Below the pieces are notes generated by a model. The model was not told the origin of the DNA, searched no databases, and was given only the letters and a program-made list of their open reading frames with translations. 64,000 nucleotides of DNA from PALSA-612 sp963755155 (lineage in GTDB: Bacteria > Actinomycetota > Thermoleophilia > Gaiellales > Gaiellaceae): assembly GCA_963755155.1 (NCBI GenBank), contig CAVWIV010000004.1:310001-374000 (forward strand). The letters run 5' to 3'. Numbering within the stretch: the stretch's first letter is position 1; the number at the start of each line of letters is the position of its first letter. Positions 28,163 to 37,794 of the stretch are shown one piece after another. The position numbers and the translations under genes are program-made.

Positions 28163-28979
28163 CTATTGGAGGACCGTGACCGCGTCGCGCTCGGCCTCGA
28201 ACACTGCCTCGCGCACGTCGCCGAGGTCTTCGCCGTCCGCTTGGAGCGGCAGCGGGACGTCGCAGTGGACCTCGATGCGGTCGAGATCGTGTCCCGCGAG
28301 GACGCCATGCACCGGCCATCCCGCGCCGGACGAGCACGCGGGTGCCAGGCACGCCGACGACAGCGCCGTCACCGAACGGGCGCCACGACGTCCAGACCAA
28401 GCTCGAAGCGAGCAGCAGGTAGGAAGCGCAGCGGCAGGGGGCCGGCGTACGTGAAGACCGCGTCGTTCGAGACGAAGACGGCGGCGCGCGGCCCAAGCCC
28501 ACGACCTCGAGCCGTGGCTCGTAGCCCCGTAGGAGGTCGCGCAACCACTGCCCGGCCGTACTGGAGGTCGCTGGAGCGGCGGCCGCTCGCGCGCGCTGCC
28601 TGCGTCTCCAGCTCGCGCACGACGTCTGAGTCGACGCCGATGCCCGCAGAGAACGCGAAACCGGCGGCCGTTCACCCGCCCGACCGAGATTCTGCGCTCA
28701 CGCGCGCCGAGGGAGCGCGCCAGGACGTTCGCGCCGCCCGCGGGCACCACGCCCAGAGCCACGCCGCCCCGAAGCCCGTTGAGCGCCTCGTTGAGCGACG
28801 CCGTCGCCGCCGAGCACCCAGACCTCGTCGCCCACGGCCACACGCGCGAGCTCGGTCGCATGCCCGCGACGCTCCGTGCGGAGCGTCTCCTCCGGCCGCA
28901 GCCGAGCCTCGACCTCCGCGATCCGCTCGTCCGTGACGCGGCTCGCATACGGATTGACGATGAGCGTGCGGCGCGTCAA
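28163..28979 (-). CDS. Diacylglycerol/sphingosine kinase-like lipid kinase (about five frameshifts)
   Basis: A TTG at 28979 overlaps the preceding TGA; LTRRTLIVNPYASRVTD is the standard opening of YegS/DagK-type lipid kinases. The conserved pieces lie in different frames: VWVLGGDG, then TASLNEALNGLRGGVALGVVPAGGANVLARSLG, then AFSAGIGVDSDVVRELE. These are followed by AVFVSNDAVFTYAGPLPLRFLP and a C-terminus ending LQADGEDLGDVREAVFEAE. They require shifts near 28800, 28665, 28550, 28490 and 28375. The enzyme phosphorylates diacylglycerol or a related lipid at the membrane. Whether it is a pseudogene or mis-sequenced cannot be decided; the retained motifs favour the latter. Confidence 0.75.
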
Positions 28980-30052
28980 ATGACGAAGGCCTCGGGCCGG
29001 GCCTCGTTCCGCTCGAAGCGCTCGAGGGCGAACGGCGAGAGGTCGAGCGTCGGCGTCAGGCCGGCGACGAGCTCCGCAACGTGCTCGCCGACAGCCGGCG
29101 CCTGCTGGAAGCCGTGGCCCGAGAAACCCGTCGCATACAGGAAGCGGCTCGGCCCCTCGGCTTCGCCGACGATCGCGTTGTAGTCCGGGCTCACCTCGTA
29201 GTAGCCCCACCACGAGGACTGCACGGGCAGCTCGCCGAGCACCGGCAGGCGCCGTGCGGCAGGGACAGCGAGCTCCTCGAGGCTCTGCTCCCGGCCGCCG
29301 AAGGCGATGCCGGGGCCTTCGCGGTGGAAGTAGAAGCCGGTCGAGAAGTCGACGGTCAGCGGCAGCTGCGCCGGCAGCCCACCATCCGCAGGCGTGAAGT
29401 GCAGCCAGCGCTGCTCGCCGCTGACCGGAATGTCCACACCGGCCATCGCGCCGACCTCCCGCGACCACGCGCCGGCGCAGCAGACGACGGTCCCCGTCGC
29501 GATCCGGCCCTGAGTCGTCTCGACGGCCACGATCCCACCTTCGGCGACGTCGATGCCGACGACGTCGCAGCCCTGGCGGACGTCGAGGCCTCGCGCGTAC
29601 CACTGGACGACGTCCTCGGGGGTGACATGACCGTCCAGCTCGCAGAAGGTCGCCGCGAGCAGGCCTTCAGGCTCGAGCTGCGGGACGATGGCGATCGCCT
29701 CGTCCACCGACAGCTCGCGCGACGGCACGCCCAGAGAGTGCTGGAGGGCGAGCGCCGCGCGGAACCGCTCGACGTCCGCCTGGTTGTCGAGGAGAAAGAG
29801 GTACCCGTGCTGGTGGAGCTCGACGCCGTCCATCCCCTCCAGCTCGACGAGGGAGCGCAGGGCGATCCGGATGTTCAGCTCGTCGGCGAACTGCGTCCTG
29901 AAGCCGCCGGCCGACTTGCTCGTCGAGCCGGCAGCGAGCACGTCACGCTCGACGAGCACGACGTCGTCAATACCGAGCCGCCGGAGATGCCAGGCGACGC
30001 TCGTCCCCATGGCTCCTCCGCCGACGACAACCACTTCGGCCGTGTCGCGCAC
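28976..30052 (-). CDS. FAD-dependent oxidoreductase, sarcosine oxidase beta/DAO family
   Basis: 358 residues, GTG at 30052. The N-terminal dinucleotide-binding motif is VVVVGGGAMGTSVAWHL (GxGxxG, residues 8-24), followed by an acidic strand end (VLVERD). AAGSTSKSAGGFRTQF contains the Ser/Gly cluster that contacts FAD in DAO proteins. The substrate side has VDFSTGFYFHREGPGIAFGG, YYEVSPDYNAIVGE and FLYATGFSGHGFQQAPAVGE. This is the pattern of sarcosine oxidase beta, dimethylglycine oxidase and opine oxidases, so the substrate is probably a secondary amine or N-methyl amino acid. It is intact; it overlaps the lipid-kinase start by 4 bp. Confidence 0.85.
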   Translation of the reverse strand: MRDTAEVVVVGGGAMGTSVAWHLRRLGIDDVVLVERDVLAAGSTSKSAGGFRTQFADELNIRIALRSLVELEGMDGVELHQHGYLFLLDNQADVERFRAALALQHSLGVPSRELSVDEAIAIVPQLEPEGLLAATFCELDGHVTPEDVVQWYARGLDVRQGCDVVGIDVAEGGIVAVETTQGRIATGTVVCCAGAWSREVGAMAGVDIPVSGEQRWLHFTPADGGLPAQLPLTVDFSTGFYFHREGPGIAFGGREQSLEELAVPAARRLPVLGELPVQSSWWGYYEVSPDYNAIVGEAEGPSRFLYATGFSGHGFQQAPAVGEHVAELVAGLTPTLDLSPFALERFERNEARPEAFVI

Positions 30053-30062
30053 GGCCCCATTC

Positions 30063-30536
30063 TCATTCGTCCGCGATCACTCCGAGGTTGTAACCCATGT
30101 GCTTCATCTCCTCGGCGGCCTCGGCCATGCGTGCGATCTCCGTGTGGCGCGGGATTTGCTCGTTGAAACGCTGGAGCGCCGTCTTGTCACCGCGCTCGAC
30201 GGCCGCCGCGAGCAGGAGGAGCTCGTCGGAGTACGCGAGCATGCCCTCGGCAAGCTCCTCGTTGTGCTCTTCGACCTCGGCCGGCGGCTCGAACCGGGTC
30301 TCGAGCTGCTGCGCGGCGATGCGCAGCTCGGTGCTCGCGGCGTCGATCTTCCGGACGAGCGCGGCGCCGGACACGCCGCGCGTCGCCTGGAACGCTTCAC
30401 GCACCTCACTGTAGACCGCCCGGACTTGGCGCTCGTACTGCGCCTTCGTCAGCCGCTTCTCGCCCCCACATGCGGAGGCGAGAAGCGCGCCGACGACAAG
30501 CGCCAGGAGGGAGGCGCTACTGGTGAACCGTGACAT
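30063..30536 (-). CDS. Predicted lipoprotein, helical
   Basis: 157 residues. The signal peptide ends in a lipobox (LLASACGG), so Cys 23 should be lipidated and the protein anchored outside the membrane. The mature part is almost all alpha-helical and charged (for example EEHNEELAEGMLAYSDE). I recognise no family. Its start lies inside the 3' end of the large secreted-protein gene (20-bp overlap), so the two are probably co-transcribed. A similar but unrelated helical lipoprotein occurs at 41064. Confidence 0.75.
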   Translation of the reverse strand: MSRFTSSASLLALVVGALLASACGGEKRLTKAQYERQVRAVYSEVREAFQATRGVSGAALVRKIDAASTELRIAAQQLETRFEPPAEVEEHNEELAEGMLAYSDELLLLAAAVERGDKTALQRFNEQIPRHTEIARMAEAAEEMKHMGYNLGVIADE

Positions 30537-33450
30537 TGCCCTTCGTGAGCGACCCGCTCTTCGAGTACGAGCCGATCACGATCCCGAACGTGTCTCCCGA
30601 GTTGCCGTTGTCGTCGACGTCCACCTTGAAGGACTGCGTGGTGCCGTTCGTGCCGTTGAGTCCCGTGCCCTGGATCGTCGCCGTTCCGTCGGCGCGGCAG
30701 ATGACCTGGGAGATCGTCGTCGACCGGAAGTCGATGTTCGCGGCCGCGTCCCGGTAGTCGACCTTGCCCTTGGGGTTGGCGTGGACGCTGAGGTTGAACT
30801 TGCCCTCGCCGCCGGCGCTCGGGATCGCTCCTCCGCCGGTGACCTTGCAGCCGGTGCCGCCGCCGCCACCGCCGCCACCGCCGGGTGCCGCCAGGACGAA
30901 GTCCATGGACGGCGCGTTGTCGAGCGGGTAGAGGAACGACTGCAGATCCTGGACGGGTGACAAGGTGTTGCCGAGCGACCAAGCCGTGGCGTCGTAGAAG
31001 CGCGTTCCGACCGCCGCAGCCGACTCGGACGGCCGCTCACCGTGTCCGGTTGAGCCCGTGAGGCTCCGGAGCAGGTAGCGCGGGACGCTGAGCCGAATCG
31101 TGTTCGTCGCCTGGTCGACGCTGCCGGGAATCGGCTGGCCGCCGGGGTAGAGGATGCACTTGCCGCCGACCACGCCGCCTCCGGACTGGCAGGGCTGCGC
31201 GCCGGTCGTGTAGTCGTTGTAGCCGAAGGTGAAGCCCTGCACCGGGTTCCACCTCGCGGAAGCGGCAACGTCCTGCCAGCCGTTCGTGAACCGGAACACC
31301 CAGAGCAGCGACTGCGACTGCGTGCGCACCATCGTGTTCTGGAGCGACGCCGTCGAGAGGTCGGCCACCTTCATCGTCACGGTGAACCCTCCGTCCGGCA
31401 CCGCCGAGCCGTCGAGGAAGTCGATCTCCGGGCCGACCGACACCGACTGGTAGTCGGCCGCCGGCTCGTTCGCGCTCGCCGGGTCGGGCGGCACGATGCC
31501 CGGAGTCGCCACGGAGTAGAGCGAGAGTGCGTCGCCGGAAGGATCGGTCGACGACGTGCGGACGACCGGGCGGTTCGAGCTCACGGAGCCGCCGCCGAGC
31601 GACGGCCCGCCGTTCTGCGTTACGGCCATGGTCGACGCGACATGCCCGGCTTCCTCGTCCGGCTTCTTGTTCGTCCGGTCGAAGATGATCGTGGTCTTGC
31701 CGGTGACCGGGTTGTAGTCGATGGCGAGGAAGTCCGCCATCGTGCGGTCTCCCGGCGGGACCGCCAGGTCGCAACCGAGCCCGTTGAGGCAGATCGAGTC
31801 GTAGTGGAACGGGTGCGTCGTCGCCTTGACCTGGCTGAACGTGGCAGACGGCGACAACGCGTTGGTCGAGATGTTCCCGTAGATGTTCCAGCTGGCCTTG
31901 AAGTCGCCGCCGTTCGGGTCGCCCTGCGTCTCGGTGCCCGCGAACATGAACGCGACGCGACCGGGGGCCCCGCCAGCGGTCAGCCATGGGAAGACGGTCG
32001 TGCGCACCGCGTCACGGTCGACCTGGATGCGCGGGCCCCAAAGCGTGCCGACGCCCTGTTGCGTCGCCGCCACGGCGGCCGTCGTCGTCGAGGCAGGCAG
32101 ATCGCACTTCTCGAGCTGCGCCTTCGTGATCGACTTCATGTACGTGTGGAAGGCGCCGCTGTCGCCGTAGCCGATGTAGATGTTCCCGGCGCTGTCGTTG
32201 TCCGTCGAGACGAAGCCGGGCACTTCGCCCGGGACAAAGTCCGCGACGCACATCTGCCACGTCAGCCCGCGGTCCCTCGAGACAGAGAGGTTGATGAAGT
32301 CGCCGGACTGGCCGTTGAACGTGCCGGTGGCATCCCAGCCGAAGTAGACGAGGTTACGCGCGTCGTCGTAGCGCATCGGCCCTGGGAAGAGCGGGCTCGC
32401 CGCGGCGATGACCGCGGCCGCCGGATTGAACGTGAGCCCCTTGTCGGTCGAGCGCAACACGACCGTGTTCCGGGGCGCGGCGTGGTTGTAGGCGAGAAGA
32501 ACCGTGTTCGCATCGACGAACGTCTGCCACTGCCGATCTGCGACGCCGCCCTGGTTCGTGATGCCGCCCGTGACGTCGCCACCACCCGTGGCAAAGCTGC
32601 GCCCGTAGTTGGGAGAGATCGAGGTGGCGAAGCCTGTCAGCGGCCCGAGGCCGCTCATGGCCAAGTCGTAGTTGCCGCGACTGTTCTTGACGTGGCCGAG
32701 GGCAACCGCGCAGTCGCCGCCACCGCCACCTTCTGCCTGGCCGCGCGGAGGCGTGCCGAGCAGGTGGAAGGAGTCGCCGCCGTCGGTCGAGACCTGAATG
32801 TAGTCGGCCAGCTGGGACGAACCGGTCGGGCCGCAGGCGTAGATGTTGCCGGCCCGGTCGATCTCGACCAGCGGCTCGGACTCGTCACGCTGGTTGTCAG
32901 CCGCCACCGAGGCGGAGAACTCGAGCCCGTCCGCAGGAGCGGACGGGAGGGAAGCCTCACCGGCCTCCGTGCGGATCTCGAGCTTGCCGGTGTACGTCAC
33001 GGGCACTGCTGCGGCGAAGGGACAGGCGAGCACGCGGTACGTGCCCGATTGCAGCCGGGTGCCGATGACGGTCTCGACGTTCGTGCCGCCGTCGCTCGAG
33101 CCGACGACGGTCCCGCCGGGTCCGAGCACGGTGAGGATCTCGTCGTGTAGGGCGTCGCCCCACGTGATGCTGAAGGTGAAGGTTGCGTTCAGGGAGTTGT
33201 AGAGCCCGGGCGGCACGGTGATCGCCGTCGAATGCTCGTCCGCCAGGGGTGTTCCCGCCACGGCGGTGCAGGCGTTCGTCGGGTTCGCGCCGGGCGGAAT
33301 CGTGCCCGTCCATGTGACCGAGACCGTCTGGCCAGCGGCCGACGGAACGGTGATCGAGCTCGTCGGAGGCGTCGACGCCCCCGCGAGACCGACGGCAAGC
33401 GCGAGCGTTCCCGCGATGCCTGCAAGAAGAGTTGCCGCCCTGCCCTTCAT
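30517..33450 (-). CDS. Large secreted BNR/sialidase-fold protein
   Basis: 977 residues with a cleavable signal peptide (residues 1-25). An N-terminal beta domain of about 160 residues (WTGTIPPGANPTNACTA, YRVLACPFA) is followed by a beta-propeller of the sialidase/BNR type. The propeller has several Asp-box-like turns (STDGGDSFHLLG, STDKGLTFNPA and SRDRGLTWQ) and ends near residue 700. Then come a beta-sandwich region and a Gly-rich linker (about nine glycines near residue 880). The C-terminal domain of about 100 residues, with KGNVTVH at the end, recurs in the neighbouring gene. No catalytic residues of true sialidases can be confirmed, so a binding or structural role is equally likely. Confidence 0.8.
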   Translation of the reverse strand: MKGRAATLLAGIAGTLALAVGLAGASTPPTSSITVPSAAGQTVSVTWTGTIPPGANPTNACTAVAGTPLADEHSTAITVPPGLYNSLNATFTFSITWGDALHDEILTVLGPGGTVVGSSDGGTNVETVIGTRLQSGTYRVLACPFAAAVPVTYTGKLEIRTEAGEASLPSAPADGLEFSASVAADNQRDESEPLVEIDRAGNIYACGPTGSSQLADYIQVSTDGGDSFHLLGTPPRGQAEGGGGGDCAVALGHVKNSRGNYDLAMSGLGPLTGFATSISPNYGRSFATGGGDVTGGITNQGGVADRQWQTFVDANTVLLAYNHAAPRNTVVLRSTDKGLTFNPAAAVIAAASPLFPGPMRYDDARNLVYFGWDATGTFNGQSGDFINLSVSRDRGLTWQMCVADFVPGEVPGFVSTDNDSAGNIYIGYGDSGAFHTYMKSITKAQLEKCDLPASTTTAAVAATQQGVGTLWGPRIQVDRDAVRTTVFPWLTAGGAPGRVAFMFAGTETQGDPNGGDFKASWNIYGNISTNALSPSATFSQVKATTHPFHYDSICLNGLGCDLAVPPGDRTMADFLAIDYNPVTGKTTIIFDRTNKKPDEEAGHVASTMAVTQNGGPSLGGGSVSSNRPVVRTSSTDPSGDALSLYSVATPGIVPPDPASANEPAADYQSVSVGPEIDFLDGSAVPDGGFTVTMKVADLSTASLQNTMVRTQSQSLLWVFRFTNGWQDVAASARWNPVQGFTFGYNDYTTGAQPCQSGGGVVGGKCILYPGGQPIPGSVDQATNTIRLSVPRYLLRSLTGSTGHGERPSESAAAVGTRFYDATAWSLGNTLSPVQDLQSFLYPLDNAPSMDFVLAAPGGGGGGGGGTGCKVTGGGAIPSAGGEGKFNLSVHANPKGKVDYRDAAANIDFRSTTISQVICRADGTATIQGTGLNGTNGTTQSFKVDVDDNGNSGDTFGIVIGSYSKSGSLTKGNVTVHQ

Positions 33451-33467
33451 GTCTAGCCTCCTGTCCC

Positions 33468-35438
33468 TCAGCCTTCGACGTTGATATTTCCCTTGAGCAA
33501 GGTCCCGCCCGCCGCGTAGCCGTCCCCGAGGACGATGCGGAAGACGTCTGCCTTACCGGGCTCGCCGAGGTCCTCGACCTCGACGACGAAGCTCACGCCG
33601 GGCGTGGAATCGACCGTCGCCCGGCCCGTGATCGTTGCTTTCGCGCCCGCGATCGTGAGCGAGTCGATGCTCGTCGCGGTGACGTTCTTCGTCAGGGTCT
33701 TGTCCGTGTACGAGAGCTTTCCGCCGGGCAAGCCGGCGAGGGTCTCGACCTTGAGGTCGAACGTCGCCTTGCCGCCTGCCGTCGTGCCGCGCACGATCGC
33801 GAGCTCGGCGAGCTCGTTCGGCGACTGGCCGCTTCCGCGCACCTGGCCGGGAGTCGTCGGCAGCGGGGACTGCACGCACTGCAGTCCGGAGCAGCTCGCG
33901 AAGCGGTAGACGTCGAAGCCGCGGCTCATGTCACCCGCGTAGACGAAACCCTTGTACTCCTTTGCCGACCACGTCTCGGCGCCGGGCATGACGTTCCATC
34001 CGAGCGTGTTGCCCCAGGTCGAGCTCGCGTCCTCGGCGATCCCGTCGAGGGCGATCGCGGCCTTCGAGATGTCCAGCCACCAGACTCCGGCGCCGTAGTG
34101 GGCGCTGACGAGCTGACGGTTCGGCAGGTCGGAGACGCCGTCGAACCCGGAGGCGGCCGCGCCGGGCGCCGAGCTGCCGTTGCCGCCGAGCCTGAAGACG
34201 TGGATCGTGCATGCGCGCTCGGTTCTCCCGATCCCGACCAGCACAGGCTGGAGGGCGTCAAGTGCCAGGCCGGGATTCGGGTAGAACCAGCCGCCGAACC
34301 GCTTCGGGCTCGTCGGCGATGCGCCGGCGGTGGAGGGAACGCCGGCGAGCGGCTTCAGGGCCCAGAAGTGCATGCCGCCGATGACGCCGTTCGCGTCCTC
34401 GTTGCACGCGGTCTGCTGGGTGCCGCCGCCGCGCTCGTCGGTGACCACGAGCATCGCGCCGTCCGCGGTCACGTCCGACTGGTGGGAGATCTGAACGTTG
34501 TTCGGGTTGGCCAGGCCGCCGGGCTCGGCGTTGTTCGGGGCTACGCCGATGGCGGGCGCAGAGCCTGAGAGCACGTTCTCGACGTTGACGATCACCGTGT
34601 CGTTGCCGACCGCGGCGACGTACATCGTCTTCCCGTTCTCGGAGAAGTGGATGTCGTGCGGGCTCCAGGTGCCCGGGCGGCCGTTCGAGATGCAGCGGCT
34701 CGGCGCGAGCGACGCAGCCGTGCAGACGCTGGCAGTGAGGCTGCCGTTCTGGACGATCCTGTAAGCCCGGGTCGCCGGCGTCGTGCGCAGGTCGACGACG
34801 TCGACCGAGCCCTGTCCGCGCGGGTTCGACATCGCGAGCCACTTGCCGCTCGGGTGCAGCGTCGAGTTGTGGGCGCCGCCGCCGGGCAGGTCGCTGACGC
34901 ACTCCTGAAGCGACGTCTCGAACGTGCCCGTGTCACGGTCGTACGACAGCCGGACGATGTCGACGCCGCCGTTCGCGCCCTGCTGCTGGAGGCAGGCGGA
35001 CGCGCTCGGGGCGGGCGCAGAGCCTGAGAGCGGATCGAAGCCGATCACCGCGATGTCCCCCCGTACCTGCACGTCCCCTTGCCAGCCGGGATCCGTGTAC
35101 GAGCCGGCGAGGGACGGATACCTGGGCTCCGTCACGTCGAAGATGCGAAGCCCGCCGCCCATCGTCCCGACGAAGGCGTAGTCGCGCGTGTCGCCCGAGG
35201 CATCGCGGCGGGACTGGAACTCGATGTCCGTGCCGACGAAGCCGCAGACATTTGCGAGGTGGACGATGTTCTTCGCGGAGCGCGCGACGAGCCCTGGCGT
35301 GCTCAGCGCTTCGCACGGCAGGGCGGTGTTGTGGGCAGGGTCGAGCGGGTCGTCTCCGGCGTAGGCGACCACACCGATCGCGAGGGCGGCCACGGCGACC
35401 GCCGCGAGGACGATGCGCCGATGGAGATCGTGCTTCAC
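33468..35438 (-). CDS. Secreted LVIVD-type beta-propeller protein
   Basis: 656 residues. Signal peptide at 1-28. Repeats of propeller type include YAFVGTMGGGLRIFDVTEP, VDVVDLRTTPATRAYRI, VIVNVENVLSG and GVWWLDISKAAIALDG, matching the LVIVD-repeat family of periplasmic/extracellular proteins. Four or more Cys pairs suggest disulfides. The last about 110 residues (ATFDLKVETL...GTLLKGNINVEG) resemble the C-terminal domain of the gene just downstream. The two genes are 17 bp apart, so they are a co-transcribed secreted pair. Function is unknown; both are probably surface or extracellular adhesive proteins (inference). Confidence 0.78.
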   Translation of the reverse strand: MKHDLHRRIVLAAVAVAALAIGVVAYAGDDPLDPAHNTALPCEALSTPGLVARSAKNIVHLANVCGFVGTDIEFQSRRDASGDTRDYAFVGTMGGGLRIFDVTEPRYPSLAGSYTDPGWQGDVQVRGDIAVIGFDPLSGSAPAPSASACLQQQGANGGVDIVRLSYDRDTGTFETSLQECVSDLPGGGAHNSTLHPSGKWLAMSNPRGQGSVDVVDLRTTPATRAYRIVQNGSLTASVCTAASLAPSRCISNGRPGTWSPHDIHFSENGKTMYVAAVGNDTVIVNVENVLSGSAPAIGVAPNNAEPGGLANPNNVQISHQSDVTADGAMLVVTDERGGGTQQTACNEDANGVIGGMHFWALKPLAGVPSTAGASPTSPKRFGGWFYPNPGLALDALQPVLVGIGRTERACTIHVFRLGGNGSSAPGAAASGFDGVSDLPNRQLVSAHYGAGVWWLDISKAAIALDGIAEDASSTWGNTLGWNVMPGAETWSAKEYKGFVYAGDMSRGFDVYRFASCSGLQCVQSPLPTTPGQVRGSGQSPNELAELAIVRGTTAGGKATFDLKVETLAGLPGGKLSYTDKTLTKNVTATSIDSLTIAGAKATITGRATVDSTPGVSFVVEVEDLGEPGKADVFRIVLGDGYAAGGTLLKGNINVEG

Positions 35439-35545
35439 GGGGGGTTCTCCCTGCCTCGCCGAAAGAAACTGGCGCAGGAGTACCCCCGTGTCGTAACAGT
35501 CAAACCATCGGGGCCGGCCGGCGTGGCCGGCCCCGCGCGCTTACG

Positions 35546-36013
35546 TCAGACGATGACGACGAGGAAGGGGACGTTCATGGGCGGCAACTGATTATCGATC
35601 GTGCCTGTGCCGCGCAGGCTGACGCGATAGCCGCCGTCGGGCAGCGGCTGGCAGGAGATGCTGCCCGCCTGGGACGACAGGCTGCTCGCGAGACAGCTCG
35701 CGCCCGAGATGCCCGGGAAACGGACGTCCCACTGGCCGCTGCCGGCGCGCTTGACCTGGACGCCCTTACCCGTGCAGTTGAACCGCCGTTCGAACACCGC
35801 CGGGTTGGCCGTGTAGGTGTCCGGAATGTTCTCGATGCCCTGCCGCGGCACGCCTGTGACGACGGCGATCGCCCGTACGGCGCCGTTCTGGCAGCGCTGT
35901 TGCGGCGCGGCCGCTTTCTGACCGACGGCGAACGCGGAGCCGCCGAGGGCGAAGAGGAGCGCGACTCCGGCCACCACGAGCGCCGGGGACACGCGGAAAC
36001 GACGAGAGTCCAT
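35546..36013 (-). CDS. Small secreted hypothetical protein
   Basis: 155 residues; the N-terminal segment VSPALVVAGVALLFALGGSAFAVG is a signal peptide or anchor typical of actinobacterial exported proteins. The mature part has four Cys, is rich in Gly, Ser and Val and looks all-beta (GQWDVRFPGISGASCLASS, GGYRVSLRGTGTIDN). I recognise no family with confidence. It lies in the same strand-run as the two propeller proteins and the peptidase upstream, separated by about 90-110 bp on each side, so it may have its own promoter. Confidence 0.65.
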   Translation of the reverse strand: MDSRRFRVSPALVVAGVALLFALGGSAFAVGQKAAAPQQRCQNGAVRAIAVVTGVPRQGIENIPDTYTANPAVFERRFNCTGKGVQVKRAGSGQWDVRFPGISGASCLASSLSSQAGSISCQPLPDGGYRVSLRGTGTIDNQLPPMNVPFLVVIV

Positions 36014-36102
36014 GCAACCTCCTTTGGGTTACCTGGATCTTCCCGGCAGCAGTCCGGGTAAACCGCAGAGCTCCGTTCGCGGGTAAACCCGCGAGGCTCC
36101 GG

Positions 36103-37773
36103 TCAACTGCGGTAACGCCGCATGCACTCGCTGAAGTCGACCTTGGTCGCGTGGCCGCGATCGACGGCCAGGTGCACCGTCTGGAGCACGGTGCCATTCG
36201 GTCGCTTACAGGTGAGTCGATAGCGCTCGAACCCGCCCTCGGCCGCCGCCGACGGACGCGTGGACGGGTTCACATGCCAGGCGAACCTTCGGGTGGACGG
36301 CACGACGAGAATCGAGACCAGGCGTTCGCGACTCGTCCCACTCGAGGTCGGAGTGTCAAACGTCTTCGAGAGCCGCAGCACCGCGCCGGCCGGCGCTGTG
36401 CCGGTGATCAGCGAGTGCCGCCGCGGGTCCGCAGCGTTCTCGAGGGCGATGAGGAACGCCCCGCGGTTTCCCTTGCCGGCGTAGGCGCCGGCGCCGACGT
36501 ATTCGTCGACCACCAGGCTGAACGGCGGACGGAACTCCCGCGGTCCGATTTCGAACGTGAAGGCGAAGCCGCCGGTTGCGTTGTACGACCAGTTCTCCGT
36601 CGTCCCGGTCGTGTCGTAGAGCTGCCAGCCGAGAAGGTTTCGGTAGCCGTTTTGGGCGACCATCCGTGCTCCGAGGGCCCTCATTGCCGACTCGTCGACG
36701 GTCGTACCCTCGGCACGTAGGCCCGGCGGCCTCAGCAGGAGGTTCGAGAACGAGTGGTTCGTGACCAGCGTCGTCACATGGCGGGAAGAGACGAGCTGGC
36801 GAACCGCCTGCGTCTCGGGCTCCGAGAACGGCGACGGGCCACGGTACGTCGTCTCCGTGCGGACAGCCGAGGCGCCCCGGCCTCCCCATAGCCAGCCGTA
36901 GTTCCGGTTGAGGTCGACGCCGATGCCATAACCGTCGGGGCTCGGCACGTCGCAGCCGCCGAGCTGCGCCGCCTGCCCGTCGACCGCGCGGCAGTTCTTC
37001 CGCTTGTTGAGGTTCCCGAGTGAGTCCGGCGCTCCCGGCTCGCCGCCGTCGTCGTCGATCACCGTCACGAGATCTCCCCACGTCCGCGACTGCTCGAAAC
37101 CGTCGACGTTGAGGACGGGGACGACGATCACTCGCACCTTGCGGAGGAGCTCGGTGACTCTCGAGCCCACTCCGAAGCTCTCGACGAGATCGAAGGCGAA
37201 CTCGATGGAGAGCTCACCGGACGGCCACTCCCGCGCGTGGTGCAACCCGATCATCACGAAGACCGGCTTGCCGTCGGTTCTCGAGCGGACATTGTCCGAG
37301 ATCTCGACGGCGAGAATCTCCCTTCCCTCGACCGACCGTCGGCTGAGCGTGAGCAGCCGGACGAGTGTCGGGTTCTGCGCAGCGAGCTGCCGCAGATCAG
37401 TCTCGTAGTCGGCAAGCGTCCGGTACGTGTCGCGGCCAGACGGAAGCGGCGAGAGGGTGGTCGCCGCGGCGTACGCGGCATTGAGCTCGCTGTTTCTCCG
37501 CTCGCGGAGCTCGAGGTCGGGGATCGTGACTCGCCACTCGAACCCCGCCGAGCGCAGCCTCTCGCCATCGGCCGGCGAGTGCAGGACGACGTCCACGAAG
37601 CCCGGGCCGGCATGCTCGCTCAGGTCGAGACCGGTGTTCTCGAGCCGCTCGAACCCGGCCAGGTTGGGGACGACGACGCGGACGAGCTGGGCCGGCGAGC
37701 GTCGCTCGTGGCCGGCGCCGGCAGTACCCGCCAGCAGTCCGAAGATCGCCGCTACGGCGAGCGCCCGAGCCAC
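36103..37773 (-). CDS. Secreted M14 family zinc carboxypeptidase
   Basis: 556 residues. Signal peptide at 1-20, then a propeptide-like region of about 90 residues. The zinc peptidase domain starts near residue 120. It has GLHHAREWPSGE (the HxxE zinc pair), VLNVDGFEQSR, VDLNRNYGWLWGG, VTNHSFSNLLLRPPG (third ligand His) and the catalytic Glu in FAFTFEIGPREF. This is a carboxypeptidase T/A-like enzyme that removes C-terminal residues outside the cell. A C-terminal beta domain of about 130 residues follows. Its location among secreted propeller proteins suggests extracellular protein or peptide scavenging (inference). Intact. Confidence 0.9.
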   Translation of the reverse strand: MARALAVAAIFGLLAGTAGAGHERRSPAQLVRVVVPNLAGFERLENTGLDLSEHAGPGFVDVVLHSPADGERLRSAGFEWRVTIPDLELRERRNSELNAAYAAATTLSPLPSGRDTYRTLADYETDLRQLAAQNPTLVRLLTLSRRSVEGREILAVEISDNVRSRTDGKPVFVMIGLHHAREWPSGELSIEFAFDLVESFGVGSRVTELLRKVRVIVVPVLNVDGFEQSRTWGDLVTVIDDDGGEPGAPDSLGNLNKRKNCRAVDGQAAQLGGCDVPSPDGYGIGVDLNRNYGWLWGGRGASAVRTETTYRGPSPFSEPETQAVRQLVSSRHVTTLVTNHSFSNLLLRPPGLRAEGTTVDESAMRALGARMVAQNGYRNLLGWQLYDTTGTTENWSYNATGGFAFTFEIGPREFRPPFSLVVDEYVGAGAYAGKGNRGAFLIALENAADPRRHSLITGTAPAGAVLRLSKTFDTPTSSGTSRERLVSILVVPSTRRFAWHVNPSTRPSAAAEGGFERYRLTCKRPNGTVLQTVHLAVDRGHATKVDFSECMRRYRS

Positions 37774-37794
37774 CTTTGGACGATAGCTACGCAG

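Noticed and set aside
31642..33150. Long plus-strand open frame opposite the BNR protein
   Set aside because: Arg/Val-rich low-complexity translation with no family features; the minus-strand gene has a signal peptide and clear domains.
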